From Bradyrhizobium algeriense (GTDB lineage Bacteria; Pseudomonadota; Alphaproteobacteria; Rhizobiales; Xanthobacteraceae), in NCBI RefSeq assembly GCF_003062295.1, contig NZ_PYCN01000024.1, positions 1 through 64,000 on the forward strand: DNA of 64,000 nucleotides, read 5' to 3'. The notes under the pieces are model-generated. The model was not told the origin of the DNA and made no database searches. It saw only the letters and a list, made by a program, of their open reading frames with translations. Shown in pieces: positions 24,989 through 33,869 of this stretch. The first letter of the stretch is position 1. Every line of letters starts with the position of its first letter. The position numbers and the translations under genes are program-made.

Positions 24989-26608
24989 TTGGTGCAAAGT
25001 CTCGTTGCTTTCCTGAGAGGCCTGGGCGCGTCGCGGTTGATGGCCATGGTCGCGGTGACGACCGCGCTGCTCGGCTTCTTCGCCTTTGTCATCATGCGCG
25101 TCACGACGCCGCAGATGACCACCCTGTTCACCGACCTCTCCGCCGAAGATTCCTCCGGCATCATCAAGGACCTGGAACGCCAGGCGATTCCCTTCGAGCT
25201 GCGCAACGAAGGCGCCGTCATCATGGTGCCGAAGGACAAGGTCACGCGGCTGCGGATGAAGCTGGCCGAAAGCAATCTGCCCAAGGGCGGCGGCGTCGGT
25301 TATGAGATTTTCGACAAATCGGACGCCCTCGGCACCACGAGCTTCGTCCAGAACATCAATCATTTGCGCGCACTGGAGGGCGAACTCGCCCGCACCATCC
25401 GCGCCATCGACCGCATCCAGGCGGCCCGCGTGCATCTGGTGCTGCCGGAGCGGCCGCTGTTCTCGCGCGAAACGCCGGAGCCGTCGGCCTCGATCGTGCT
25501 GCGGGTGCGCGGCAGCCTCGAACCCCAGCAGATCCGCGCTATTCGCCATGTCGTCGCCTCCGCCGTCAACGGGCTGAAGCCGCAGCGGGTGTCGATCGTC
25601 GACGAAGCCGGCCGGCTGCTGGCTGACGGCGCCGGCAAGGAAGCCGATATCGCCGTCGGTGAAGAGCGCCGCACGGCGTTCGAGAAACGCATGCGCAACG
25701 AGGTCGAGGCGATCGTCTCCTCGGTGGTCGGCCAGGGCCGCGCCCGCGTCCAGCTCACCGCCGATTTCGACTACAACAAGGTCACCCAGACCTCGGACAA
25801 GTTCGATCCCGAGGGCCGCGTGCTGCGCTCCACCCAGACCCGCGAGGAATCCTCGCTGACCGCCGAGAACAACGGCCAGGTCACGGTCAACAACGAACTG
25901 CCCGGCAACCAGACCAACACCACCGGGCCTGCGGCCCGCGACCAGAGCAAGAAGAGCGAAGAGACCAACAATTACGAGATTTCCCGCACCACCAAGACCG
26001 AGGTCACCGAGGCCGGACGGGTCAACCGGATCTCGGTCGCGGTGCTGGTCGACGGCGCCTATTCCAAGAACGAAAAAGGCGAAATGGTCTATCAGGACCG
26101 CAGCAAGGAACAGCTCGACCGCATCGCCACCCTGGTCCGATCGGCGATCGGCTTCGACCAGAAGCGCGGCGACCAGGTCGAGGTCGTCAATCTTCGCTTT
26201 GCCGAAGCGCCGACCGTGCCTGCGGTCGTGGAGCCGACCGGCCTTCTCGGCATGCTGCAGTTCACCAAGGATGACGTCATGTATGTCATCGAACTCGGCG
26301 TCATGATGCTGCTCGGCCTTGTCGTGCTGTTCATGGTGATCCGCCCGCTGGTCAAGCGCATCCTGGCTGCCGAAGTCATTCCCGCGCTGGCCGAACCGGC
26401 GCCGGCTTTGACCGACGGCACAGCCGAACTCGGGCCCGGGCAGGCGCTGATCGCCGGCAACAGCGGCACCGCCCAATTGATCGACGTCGCCCAGGTCCAG
26501 GGCCAGGTCCACGCGCAGGCCGTGCACCGGGTCGGCGAACTGGCCGAACGAAATCCGAACGAGACCGCTTCCATTGTTCGCCAATGGCTCAGCGAACCCG
26601 CCGAGTGA
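24989..26608 (+). CDS. fliF: Flagellar M-ring protein FliF
   Basis: FliF forms the MS ring of the basal body in the inner membrane. Two membrane segments flank the periplasmic ring-building region: residues ~17-37 (MAMVAVTTALLGFFAFVIM) and near residue 430 (MYVIELGVMMLLGLVVLFMVI). The YscJ/FliF domain is present (TTLFTDLSAEDSSGIIKDLE; KSDALGTTSFVQNINHLRALEGELARTI). A TTG is used at 24989, with GTG 24992 equally possible; a GGGGGCGG tract lies just upstream. It heads the fliF-fliG-fliH-fliN-flbD operon, the same order as in Caulobacter, and follows a CtrA-like box. Confidence 0.93.
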   Translation: MVQSLVAFLRGLGASRLMAMVAVTTALLGFFAFVIMRVTTPQMTTLFTDLSAEDSSGIIKDLERQAIPFELRNEGAVIMVPKDKVTRLRMKLAESNLPKGGGVGYEIFDKSDALGTTSFVQNINHLRALEGELARTIRAIDRIQAARVHLVLPERPLFSRETPEPSASIVLRVRGSLEPQQIRAIRHVVASAVNGLKPQRVSIVDEAGRLLADGAGKEADIAVGEERRTAFEKRMRNEVEAIVSSVVGQGRARVQLTADFDYNKVTQTSDKFDPEGRVLRSTQTREESSLTAENNGQVTVNNELPGNQTNTTGPAARDQSKKSEETNNYEISRTTKTEVTEAGRVNRISVAVLVDGAYSKNEKGEMVYQDRSKEQLDRIATLVRSAIGFDQKRGDQVEVVNLRFAEAPTVPAVVEPTGLLGMLQFTKDDVMYVIELGVMMLLGLVVLFMVIRPLVKRILAAEVIPALAEPAPALTDGTAELGPGQALIAGNSGTAQLIDVAQVQGQVHAQAVHRVGELAERNPNETASIVRQWLSEPAE

Positions 26609-26614
26609 CCTGAC

Positions 26615-27697
26615 ATGGCCGTACCGCAAACCAACAATGCCAACGACATCACCACCGTCATCTCGGCGCTGGCGAGCCGTCAGAACGCCCGGCCCAAGGG
26701 CAAGCCGTTGAGCGGCCCGAAGCGCGCCGCCATCCTGATGCTGGCGCTGGGCGAGCAATATGGCGGCAAGGTCTGGGGACTCCTTGCTGACGACGAGGTG
26801 CGCGAACTGTCGATCCATATGTCGACGCTCGGCACCGTCGAGGCCGATGTCGTGGAAGACCTGCTGCTCGAATTCGTTTCGCGGATGTCGGCATCCGGCG
26901 CCCTGATGGGCACCTTCGACGCCACCGAACGGCTGTTGCAGCAATATCTGCCGTCCGAGCGCGTCACCGGCATCATGGACGAAATTCGCGGCCCCGCCGG
27001 CCGCAACATGTGGGAGAAGCTCTCCAACGTCCAGGAGGAGGTGCTCGCCAACTACCTCAAGAACGAATACCCGCAGACCATTGCGGTGGTGCTGTCGAAA
27101 CTGAAGCCGGAGCACGCCGCCCGGGTGCTGGCGATCCTGCCCGAGGACCTCGCGCTCGACGTGGTCGGCCGCATGCTGAAGATGGAAGCGGTGCAAAAGG
27201 AAGTCATCGAGCGCGTCGAGCAGACGCTGCGCACCGAATTCATGTCCAATTTGTCGCAGACCCGCCGCCGCGACGCCCACGAGGTGATGGCCGAGATCTT
27301 CAACAATTTCGACCGCCAGACCGAGACCCGCTTCATCACCTCGCTGGAAGAGGAAAACCGCGAATCCGCCGAGCGCATCAAGGCGCTGATGTTCACCTTC
27401 GACGACCTCATCAAGCTCGACTCCGCCTCGGCCCAGACGCTGATGCGTAATATCGACAAGGCCAAGCTCGGCATCGCGCTGAAGAGCGCCAATGAGGAGG
27501 TACGTGCCTTCTTCCTCGGCAACATGTCGTCGCGCGCCGGCAAGATGCTGATGGACGACATGGCGGCGATGGGACCGGTTCGGCTGCGCGACGTCGACGA
27601 GGCGCAGGCGCTGCTCGTCAACCTCGCCAAGGACATGGCCGCCAAGGGCGAAATCACGCTGACCAAGAACCGCGCCGACGACGAGCTGGTGTACTGA
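26615..27697 (+). CDS. fliG: Flagellar motor switch protein FliG
   Basis: All three FliG domains are present. The N-terminal FliF-binding part (KRAAILMLALGEQYGGKVWGLL) is followed by a middle domain with EHAARVLAILPEDLALDVVGRM, and a C-terminal torque domain ending with FLGNMSSRAGKMLMDDMAAMGPVR. This C-ring protein touches the stator. It begins six bases after fliF and its stop overlaps the fliH start by one base, so it is tightly coupled in the operon. Confidence 0.95.
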   Translation: MAVPQTNNANDITTVISALASRQNARPKGKPLSGPKRAAILMLALGEQYGGKVWGLLADDEVRELSIHMSTLGTVEADVVEDLLLEFVSRMSASGALMGTFDATERLLQQYLPSERVTGIMDEIRGPAGRNMWEKLSNVQEEVLANYLKNEYPQTIAVVLSKLKPEHAARVLAILPEDLALDVVGRMLKMEAVQKEVIERVEQTLRTEFMSNLSQTRRRDAHEVMAEIFNNFDRQTETRFITSLEEENRESAERIKALMFTFDDLIKLDSASAQTLMRNIDKAKLGIALKSANEEVRAFFLGNMSSRAGKMLMDDMAAMGPVRLRDVDEAQALLVNLAKDMAAKGEITLTKNRADDELVY

Positions 27698-28323
27698 TGG
27701 CCGCACCCGCAAAATTCCTGTTCGACACGGACTTCGCGGCGCCCGACAGGACGCGCGAGCGTGCCGCCACGGCCGCCGAGATCGCGCAAAAGATCGCGGA
27801 GGCCGAGGCACGCGCCTACCGCGCCGGCTACGAGGCGGCCCAGCACGAGGCCAGGGTGGAGAGCGACCGCCGCGCCGCGCTGGCGCTGGAAGAGATCGGC
27901 ATCACCATCCGCGGCATCGCCACGCGTTTCTCCGGCATCGAGGCCAGGATGGAGACCGAGGCCGTCGATGTCGCGGTCGCGGTGGCGCGCAAGCTGTGCA
28001 GCGAACTCATCGCCCGCGAGCCGCTCGGCGAGATCACCGCCCTCGTCAGCGACTGCTTCTCGCATCTGGTCGCAACCCCGCATCTCGTCGTCCGCATCAA
28101 CGACCAGCTCTACGAGGCCGCCCGCGAGAAGATCGAACGGCAGGCAGCCCAGAGCGGCTTCGAAGGCCGGCTGGTGATCCTGGCCGAGCCCGGAATTGCC
28201 ACCGGCGACTGCCGGATCGAATGGGCGGATGGCGGCGTGGTGCTGGAACGCGCGGTCATCGAAGCGAAGATCAGCGAACTCGTCGGGCGCTATCTGGCGT
28301 CCCGCGATCAGGCCGGAACGTAG
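27697..28323 (+). CDS. fliH: Flagellar export ATPase regulator FliH (FlbE type)
   Basis: A 208-residue protein with an alanine/arginine/glutamate-rich coiled-coil N-terminal half (REERAATAAEIAQKIAEAEA-like) and a C-terminal FliH/SctL-type domain (ARKLCSELIAREPLGEITALVSDC; LVVRINDQLYEAAREKI; GIATGDCRIEWADGG). FliH regulates the ATPase FliI and links it to FliN of the C-ring. It sits between fliG and fliN, as flbE does in Caulobacter, and overlaps fliG by one base. Divergent in sequence as usual, so position and the C-terminal pattern carry the call. Confidence 0.85.
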   Translation: MAAPAKFLFDTDFAAPDRTRERAATAAEIAQKIAEAEARAYRAGYEAAQHEARVESDRRAALALEEIGITIRGIATRFSGIEARMETEAVDVAVAVARKLCSELIAREPLGEITALVSDCFSHLVATPHLVVRINDQLYEAAREKIERQAAQSGFEGRLVILAEPGIATGDCRIEWADGGVVLERAVIEAKISELVGRYLASRDQAGT

Positions 28324-28342
28324 AGGCCATGAGGACTGAACC

Positions 28343-28693
28343 ATGAGTGATACCGACGCACAGGTACCGTTGCCGGATCTCAACGCCGCGGACGCCCCGC
28401 CGATCGACGATCTCGCCTACAACGAGGACGAACAGGCCTCACGCATCGCGGCCGACCTCGAGGCCGTGTTCGACGTGCCGGTGCAGGTCTCGGCCGTGCT
28501 CGGCCGCTCCAAGATGGACGTCGGCGAGCTGTTGAAGCTCGGACCTGGTACCGTGCTCGAACTGGACCGTCGCGTCGGCGAAGCCATCGACATCTACGTC
28601 AACAACCGCCTGGTGGCGCGTGGCGAGGTCGTGCTGGTGGAAGACAAGCTCGGCGTCACCATGACGGAAATCATCAAGGCGGAACGCAGCTAA
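28343..28693 (+). CDS. fliN: Flagellar motor switch protein FliN
   Basis: The C-terminal SpoA domain is complete: DVPVQVSAVLGRSKMDVGELLKL, then GTVLELDRRVGEAIDIYVNNRLVARGEVV and LGVTMTEII. FliN forms the lower part of the C-ring and docks the export apparatus through FliH. At 116 residues with a short acidic N-terminal extension it has the usual length. It is 19 bases downstream of fliH and 55 bases before flbD. Confidence 0.93.
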   Translation: MSDTDAQVPLPDLNAADAPPIDDLAYNEDEQASRIAADLEAVFDVPVQVSAVLGRSKMDVGELLKLGPGTVLELDRRVGEAIDIYVNNRLVARGEVVLVEDKLGVTMTEIIKAERS

Positions 28694-28748
28694 CAATTTT
28701 GGCGACACGCGCCGCGAACGGCGCGAACAGACGAACAGGAGATAAAAA

Positions 28749-30128
28749 ATGCGGCTTCTCATCGTTGGCACCTTGAAGGGCCAACTCACGACCGCCACCA
28801 AGATCGCGATGGAAAACGGCGCATCGGTGACTCATGCCGAGGCGATCGAACAGGCGATGGCCGTGCTGCGCGGCGGCAAGGGCGCCGACCTTCTGCTGGT
28901 CGACGTCGCCCTCGACATCCGCGACCTGGTGATGCGGCTGGAGGCCGAGCACATCCATGTGCCGATCGTGGCCTGCGGCATCTCCAACGACGCCCGCGCC
29001 GCGGTCGCTGCGATCCACGCCGGCGCCAAGGAATACATCCCGCTGCCGCCCGATCCGGAACTGATCGCCGCGGTGCTCGCCGCCGTCGCCAATGATTCAC
29101 GTGATCTGATCTATCGCGACGAAGCGATGGGCAAGGTCGTCAAGCTGGCGCAGCAGATCGCGGGCTCGGATGCCTCCGTGATGATCACCGGCGAATCCGG
29201 TACCGGCAAGGAAGTGCTGGCGCGCTATGTCCACTCGCGCTCGACCCGCGCCAAGCGGCCGTTCATCTCGATCAATTGCGCGGCGATCCCCGAGCATCTG
29301 CTGGAGTCCGAATTGTTCGGCCACGAGAAGGGCGCCTTCACGGGCGCCGTCGCCCGCCGCATCGGCAAGTTCGAGGAGGCGACCGGCGGCACGCTGCTGC
29401 TCGACGAAATCTCGGAGATGGACGTCCGGCTGCAATCCAAACTGCTGCGCGCGATCCAGGAACGCGTCATCGATCGCGTCGGCGGCACCAAGCCGGTGCC
29501 GGTCGATATCCGCATCATCGCCACCTCGAACCGCAATCTCTCCGAGGCCGTGCGCGAAGGCACGTTCCGCGAGGACCTGCTGTTCCGTCTTAACGTCGTC
29601 AACCTGAAGATCCCGCCGCTGCGCGACCGTCCGGCCGACATCCTCGAACTGGCGCAGCATTTTGCGAAGAAATATGCCGACGCCAACGGCGTGCCGCTGC
29701 GCCCGATCTCGGCCGACGCAAGGCGCGTGCTGACGTCGAACCGCTGGCAGGGCAACGTTCGCGAATTGGAAAACACCATCCATCGTTCGGTGCTGATGGC
29801 GCAGGGCGACGAGATCGGCGCCGACGCGATCCTAACGCCCGACGGCGACCGCCTCGACCTCGCCAAGACCGCGCCCGCGGTGGCGCACGCGACCTTTGCC
29901 GCCGAGCAGGTCACCCGCGCTTTGGTCGGCCGCACCGTGGCCGACGTCGAGCGCGACCTGATCCTGGAGACGCTCAAGCATTGCCTCGGCAACCGCACCC
30001 ATGCCGCCAACATTCTCGGCATCTCGATCCGCACGCTGCGCAACAAGCTGAACGAATATGCCGACGGCGGCATTCCGATCACCCCGGCGGGCGCAGGTGA
30101 GCATCAGCGTTTTGTCGCGGCGGGTTAA
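28749..30128 (+). CDS. flbD: Sigma-54 dependent flagellar regulator FlbD
   Basis: Three domains are seen. The N-terminal receiver-like domain (1-115) contains LLLVDVALDI and a lysine in AGAKEYI. The AAA+ activator domain has Walker A GESGTGKE and the sigma-54 contact loop GAFTGA. The C-terminal Fis-type HTH is HAANILGISIRTLRNKLNEY. FlbD activates sigma-54 class III/IV flagellar genes (hook, filament) and represses fliF in Caulobacter. It closes the fliF operon and probably drives the fliK-flgD sigma-54 promoter upstream. A GGAG motif precedes the ATG. Confidence 0.93.
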   Translation: MRLLIVGTLKGQLTTATKIAMENGASVTHAEAIEQAMAVLRGGKGADLLLVDVALDIRDLVMRLEAEHIHVPIVACGISNDARAAVAAIHAGAKEYIPLPPDPELIAAVLAAVANDSRDLIYRDEAMGKVVKLAQQIAGSDASVMITGESGTGKEVLARYVHSRSTRAKRPFISINCAAIPEHLLESELFGHEKGAFTGAVARRIGKFEEATGGTLLLDEISEMDVRLQSKLLRAIQERVIDRVGGTKPVPVDIRIIATSNRNLSEAVREGTFREDLLFRLNVVNLKIPPLRDRPADILELAQHFAKKYADANGVPLRPISADARRVLTSNRWQGNVRELENTIHRSVLMAQGDEIGADAILTPDGDRLDLAKTAPAVAHATFAAEQVTRALVGRTVADVERDLILETLKHCLGNRTHAANILGISIRTLRNKLNEYADGGIPITPAGAGEHQRFVAAG

Positions 30129-30142
30129 GCAAGACCCCTCGC

Positions 30143-30220
30143 CGTCATTGCGAGCGGAGCGAAGCAATCCATAGCGCCACAAGCGGAGAGGTGGATTGCG
30201 TCGCTACGCTCGCAATGACG
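30143..30220. repeat. Palindromic intergenic repeat, type 1 copy A
   Basis: Imperfect inverted repeat: CGTCATTGCGAGCGGAGCG at the left end mirrors CGCTCGCAATGACG at the right end, with GCAATCCA/TGGATTGC as inner arms. A second copy of the same family is at 39864-39949. The right arm overlaps the last codons of the small minus-strand gene. Confidence 0.8.
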
Positions 30221-30383
30221 TTGAAATACCGGAATAACTAGGCGCATCCGGCTTGCGGAAGATGTGAATAGGATCGCCGGGCTGCAGGTCGCGCCCGGTC
30301 AAAACCGCATAGGCGTACAGAGCGAGATAGGCGATCGCGAGCGCGCCGACGCCGTAAAACACCCAGGTTGCGAGACGTTTCAT
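30204..30383 (-). CDS. Small membrane protein, 59 aa
   Basis: Starts MKRLATWVFYGVGALAIAYLALYAYAVLTG, a single hydrophobic span of about 22 residues, followed by a short soluble tail (DPIHIFRKPDAPS). The ATG at 30383 is chosen because the frame upstream of it is arginine/cysteine-rich and not protein-like. The last ~6 codons lie in the palindromic repeat, so the element has probably replaced the original stop. Such one-span proteins are common in Bradyrhizobium; function unknown. Confidence 0.55.
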   Translation of the reverse strand: MKRLATWVFYGVGALAIAYLALYAYAVLTGRDLQPGDPIHIFRKPDAPSYSGISTSLRA

Positions 30384-30454
30384 TCGCCGGGTTTTAGATC
30401 GGACGCGGCAAAAAAGCCAGCCCGGCACGACAGCGTATCCCCTGAGGACCTCCG

Positions 30455-31045
30455 TCAGAACTTCCGCGCGACGTGCCGCGCCGGCACGCTGACGTCCGCA
30501 AGCCTCGCCGCATCCTCGTCCTGATCGATGGCGACATAGCTCCCCTGCCAGTAGGCCAGCGCCGCAATGCGTGCTGACACCGCAACATCGAGTACGCGGC
30601 CGATGACGATCGCGTGGGAATGCCGTTCGACCATATCCTCGACTCCGCAATCAATCACGGCCAGGGCGTCTGTCAGTAGCGGCACCCCTGATACGCGCGT
30701 CGTCCAATGTGCGCCGGCGAAGCGTTCGGCACCCTTCAGTCCGCTCTTTCCGGTAAATCGCTCGGCGATGTCGATCTGGTCCGAGGTCAAGATGTTGACA
30801 CCGAAGAAGCCGTACCGCTTCACGAGCGGCCAGGACGACGCTTCCCGATTGATACTGACGATCAAGGCGGGCGGGTCGATGGACAGCGACGATACCGAAG
30901 TAACCGTCATGCCCGAGATGTCCCAGCCTATACCCGCGGTGATGACGCTGACGCCGCCCGTCAATTGGCGCATGGCATTGCGGAAATCGCCGGAGGAAGC
31001 CTCGCGGTCGATCGAAACGTCGCGGACGATAGAGTTCATGGCCAC
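30455..31045 (-). CDS. Flavin reductase of the sulfonate cluster, 196 aa
   Basis: A flavin-reductase-like (FMN-binding split barrel) protein: DFRNAMRQLTGGVSVITAG near the start, GMTVTSVSSLSIDPPALIVSIN, and HSHAIVIGRVLDV. Such enzymes reduce FMN with NADH for two-component monooxygenases. It lies one base after the SsuB-like ATPase in a tight operon with SsuD, so it probably supplies FMNH2 to SsuD, the job of SsuE, although it belongs to a different fold family. Cytoplasmic, no signal peptide. Confidence 0.8.
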   Translation of the reverse strand: MAMNSIVRDVSIDREASSGDFRNAMRQLTGGVSVITAGIGWDISGMTVTSVSSLSIDPPALIVSINREASSWPLVKRYGFFGVNILTSDQIDIAERFTGKSGLKGAERFAGAHWTTRVSGVPLLTDALAVIDCGVEDMVERHSHAIVIGRVLDVAVSARIAALAYWQGSYVAIDQDEDAARLADVSVPARHVARKF

Positions 31046-31046
31046 C

Positions 31047-31892
31047 TCACAGGTCGGACGTGTCTTCAGTCCCTTGCAGCAGGTTTTTCAGGATCGAACC
31101 TTCCAGCGCGGCAAGTTGCGCCGAACCGCGCCGCCTCGGGCGCGGAATATCGACATCGATATCGTGCGCGATGATCCCGTCCTCGATGACGAGCACGCGG
31201 TCGGCCAGCGCCACGGCCTCGGACACGTCGTGCGTCACCAGGATCGCGGTAAAGCCCTGGTCGTGCCAGACCCGTTCGAGCAGCCGCTGCATCGATATCC
31301 GCGTCAGCGCATCGAGCGCGCCGAGCGGCTCGTCGAAAGCCAGCACACGCGGTTGGCTGACCAGCGCCCGTGCCAGCGCCACGCGCTGCTTCTGTCCACC
31401 TGACAGGACCGCCGGCCACTGGGAGCGCTTGTCGGCGAGACCGACTTCGACCAGTGCGCTCTCGGCGCGGGCCTGCGCGTCTGCCGAGGTCCGTTCCCGC
31501 CCCAGTCCGACTTCGACGTTCGAAAGCACCCGAGCCCAGGGCAACAGCCGCGGTTCCTGAAACATCACGCGAATGTCTTCGGCACGCACCTCCTCGCCGA
31601 AATCGATGCTGCCCGCGGTCGCCGTCTCGAGACCTGCGATCAACCGCAGCAATGTGCTCTTGCCGCAGCCGCTGCGGCCGACGATCGCAACCGACTGGCC
31701 AGCGGGGATATGCAGGTCGATGCCGCGCAACACCTCATTGTCGCCGAAGGATTTGCGCAAATCACGGATGGTCAGTGAAAGGCCGCGAGACGCAGTTCTC
31801 CCGCCGCGGCGCGCAAAGCGCGCCTGCTCGATGACCTCGGCGCGCCCGAGAGGCTCGGCGTCCGACAGGCGGAAACGAAGGGCTTCTTGCAT
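31047..31892 (-). CDS. ssuB: Aliphatic sulfonate ABC transporter ATP-binding protein SsuB
   Basis: A complete ABC ATPase: Walker A GRSGCGKST, Q-loop MFQEPRLLPW, signature LSGGQKQR, Walker B VLAFDEP and H-loop THDVSEA. The EPRLLPW Q-loop is typical of the SsuB/TauB nitrate-sulfonate-taurine subfamily. About 35 residues of extra N-terminal sequence precede LTIRDLRKSFG. It energises the permease encoded seven bases upstream in the same operon. Confidence 0.88.
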   Translation of the reverse strand: MQEALRFRLSDAEPLGRAEVIEQARFARRGGRTASRGLSLTIRDLRKSFGDNEVLRGIDLHIPAGQSVAIVGRSGCGKSTLLRLIAGLETATAGSIDFGEEVRAEDIRVMFQEPRLLPWARVLSNVEVGLGRERTSADAQARAESALVEVGLADKRSQWPAVLSGGQKQRVALARALVSQPRVLAFDEPLGALDALTRISMQRLLERVWHDQGFTAILVTHDVSEAVALADRVLVIEDGIIAHDIDVDIPRPRRRGSAQLAALEGSILKNLLQGTEDTSDL

Positions 31893-31899
31893 ATCATCC

Positions 31900-32706
31900 T
31901 CAATGTTTCTGGAAGGCGGGGTGCCAGGACAACGTCAGCCGCTCCAGCCCCCGCGAGGCGCTGTCGGCGACCTTGCCAAGCAAGGCGTAGATAAGAATCG
32001 ACAGCACCACGACGTCGATCAGCATGAACTCGCGCGCCTGCATCGCCATGTAGCCGAGGCCGGAGGACGCGGCGATGGTTTCGGCCACGATCAAGGTCAG
32101 CCACATGATGCCGAGCGCGAAACGCAGGCCGACGAAGATCGACGGCAGGGCGCCCGGGAAGATCACCCGGCGGAATAATTCGCCGTCGGTCATGCCATAG
32201 ATACGACCCATCTCGATCAGTTGCGGATCGACGGTGCGGATGCCGTGCAGCGTGTTCAGATAGATCGGGAAGAACACGCCAAGCGCGACCAGGAACAGTT
32301 TTGCCGATTCATCGATCCCGAACCACAGGATGACGAGCGGGATCAAGGCAAGATGCGGGATGTTGCGCACCATCTGCAGCGTCGTATCGGTCAACTTGCT
32401 GGAGATCGGCGACAGACCGTTGGCAAGGCCAAAGGAGAAGCCGATGCTGCCTCCGATCAAAAATCCGATACTGGCGCGCCAGAAGCTGACCCAGATGTTG
32501 CGGGCGAGTTCACCTGAGAGCAGCAGCTTCCATCCTGCCAGCGCGACGTCGCTTGGCGCCGGCAGCACGCGTGCGGACACGAAGCCGGTGACGCAGGCAA
32601 GCTGCCATATCAGGATGATTGCGAGCGGCACGATCCACGGGATCAGGCCGTCGATCCGCGGCAGTTTCGGTGCACTGACGCGCGAAAAACTGTCGATAAG
32701 ACTCAT
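31900..32706 (-). CDS. ssuC: Aliphatic sulfonate ABC transporter permease SsuC
   Basis: A BPD-type inner-membrane permease with about six membrane spans. The EAA-loop region (GIRTVDPQLIEMGRIYGMTDGELFRRVIFPGALPSIFVGLR, in pieces) docks the ATPase. The SsuC/TauC subfamily marker is the AAETIAASSGLGYM-like segment. Its start overlaps the ssuD stop by four bases, so translation is coupled. The substrate (alkanesulfonate) is inferred from the gene set. Confidence 0.88.
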   Translation of the reverse strand: MSLIDSFSRVSAPKLPRIDGLIPWIVPLAIILIWQLACVTGFVSARVLPAPSDVALAGWKLLLSGELARNIWVSFWRASIGFLIGGSIGFSFGLANGLSPISSKLTDTTLQMVRNIPHLALIPLVILWFGIDESAKLFLVALGVFFPIYLNTLHGIRTVDPQLIEMGRIYGMTDGELFRRVIFPGALPSIFVGLRFALGIMWLTLIVAETIAASSGLGYMAMQAREFMLIDVVVLSILIYALLGKVADSASRGLERLTLSWHPAFQKH

Positions 32707-33869
32707 GATTGCGATGCCTGTTTTTGCGGGCGGTATTCATTGCCGATGGTTTCGCCGAACGGCCCGGTGTTGAGGCGGATCGGCGTCACGTTGTTTGGCT
32801 GCGCCAGCGACAGCAGCGGGAACACCAGCTCGGCGAAGCGATAGGCCTCCTCCAGATGCGGGTAGCCGGACATGATGAAAGTATCGATGCCGATATCCTG
32901 ATATTCCCTGATCCGCGCCGCGACGGTGTCGGGATCACCAACGAGTGCAGTGCCGGCGCCGCCGCGCACCAGGCCGACGCCGGCCCAGAGATTGGGGCTG
33001 ATCTCAAGCTTGTCACGACGGCCGCCGTGCAACTGCGCCATGCGCTGCTGGCCGACTGAATCCATTCGCGAGAAGATCTTCTGCGCCGAAGCGACGGTCT
33101 CATCGGTGACATGCTGGATCAGTTCGTCCGCCGCCTTCCAGGCTTCCGCATTGGTCTCGCGCACGATCACATGCAGGCGAATGCCGAACGAGAGCTTTCG
33201 CCCGCGTGCCGCGGCAGCGGCTTTCACCCGGTTGACCTTCTCGGCGACCTGCGCCGGTGGTTCGCCCCAGGTTAAATATTTGTCGACGGTGTCGACGGCG
33301 ACGCCGATGCCGGCATCCGACGATCCACCGAAATAGAGCGGCGGCCGCGGAGACTGCACCGGCTGGAACAGCAGCCGGCCGTCCTCGATGCGGATATGCT
33401 TGCCCTCGACATTGACGGTCTTGCCCGCAAGCAGATCGCTGTAGACGTTGAGGAACTCGCGCGTCACCTCGTAACGCTCGTCATGGGACAGGAAGATGCC
33501 GTCGCCCTTGTTCTCGATCGGATCACCGCCGGTGACGACATTGATCAGCAAACGTCCGTTCGACACCCGGTCGAGTGTCGCGGTCATGCGCGCGGCGACG
33601 CTTGGCGACTGCAGCCCGGGCCGCACCGCCACGAGATAGCGCAGCCGTTCGGTCCATGGCGCCACGGCCGAGGCCACCACCCAGGAATCCTCGCAGCTTC
33701 GCCCGGTCGGCAGCAGAACGCCGAAATAGCCAAGTTGATCTGCGGCCTGCGCGATCTGGCGCAAATAGTTGAAGTTCACCTCGCGTCCGCCGGTGGTGGT
33801 GCCGAGATAACGGCCGTCGCCATGGGTGGGCAGGAACCAGAGAATGTTGGCGTTGGATTGCGTGCTCAC
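32703..33869 (-). CDS. ssuD: FMNH2-dependent alkanesulfonate monooxygenase SsuD
   Basis: A bacterial luciferase-fold enzyme with the SsuD markers NILWFLPTHGDGRYLGT at the start, GRLLINVVTGGDPIENKGDG and PPLYFGGSSDAGIGVA. SsuD cleaves C1 and longer alkanesulfonates to aldehyde and sulfite using FMNH2 and oxygen, releasing sulfur. At 388 residues it has the usual length. It overlaps ssuC and the ssuA-like gene by four bases each, so the operon is ssuA-ssuD-ssuC-ssuB-flavin reductase. Confidence 0.92.
   Translation of the reverse strand: MSTQSNANILWFLPTHGDGRYLGTTTGGREVNFNYLRQIAQAADQLGYFGVLLPTGRSCEDSWVVASAVAPWTERLRYLVAVRPGLQSPSVAARMTATLDRVSNGRLLINVVTGGDPIENKGDGIFLSHDERYEVTREFLNVYSDLLAGKTVNVEGKHIRIEDGRLLFQPVQSPRPPLYFGGSSDAGIGVAVDTVDKYLTWGEPPAQVAEKVNRVKAAAAARGRKLSFGIRLHVIVRETNAEAWKAADELIQHVTDETVASAQKIFSRMDSVGQQRMAQLHGGRRDKLEISPNLWAGVGLVRGGAGTALVGDPDTVAARIREYQDIGIDTFIMSGYPHLEEAYRFAELVFPLLSLAQPNNVTPIRLNTGPFGETIGNEYRPQKQASQS

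Noticed and set aside
24938..27811. 957-codon open frame antisense to fliF-fliG
   Set aside because: It runs exactly opposite two certain flagellar genes, is rich in H, R, G and D as antisense of GC-rich codons, and shows no domain.
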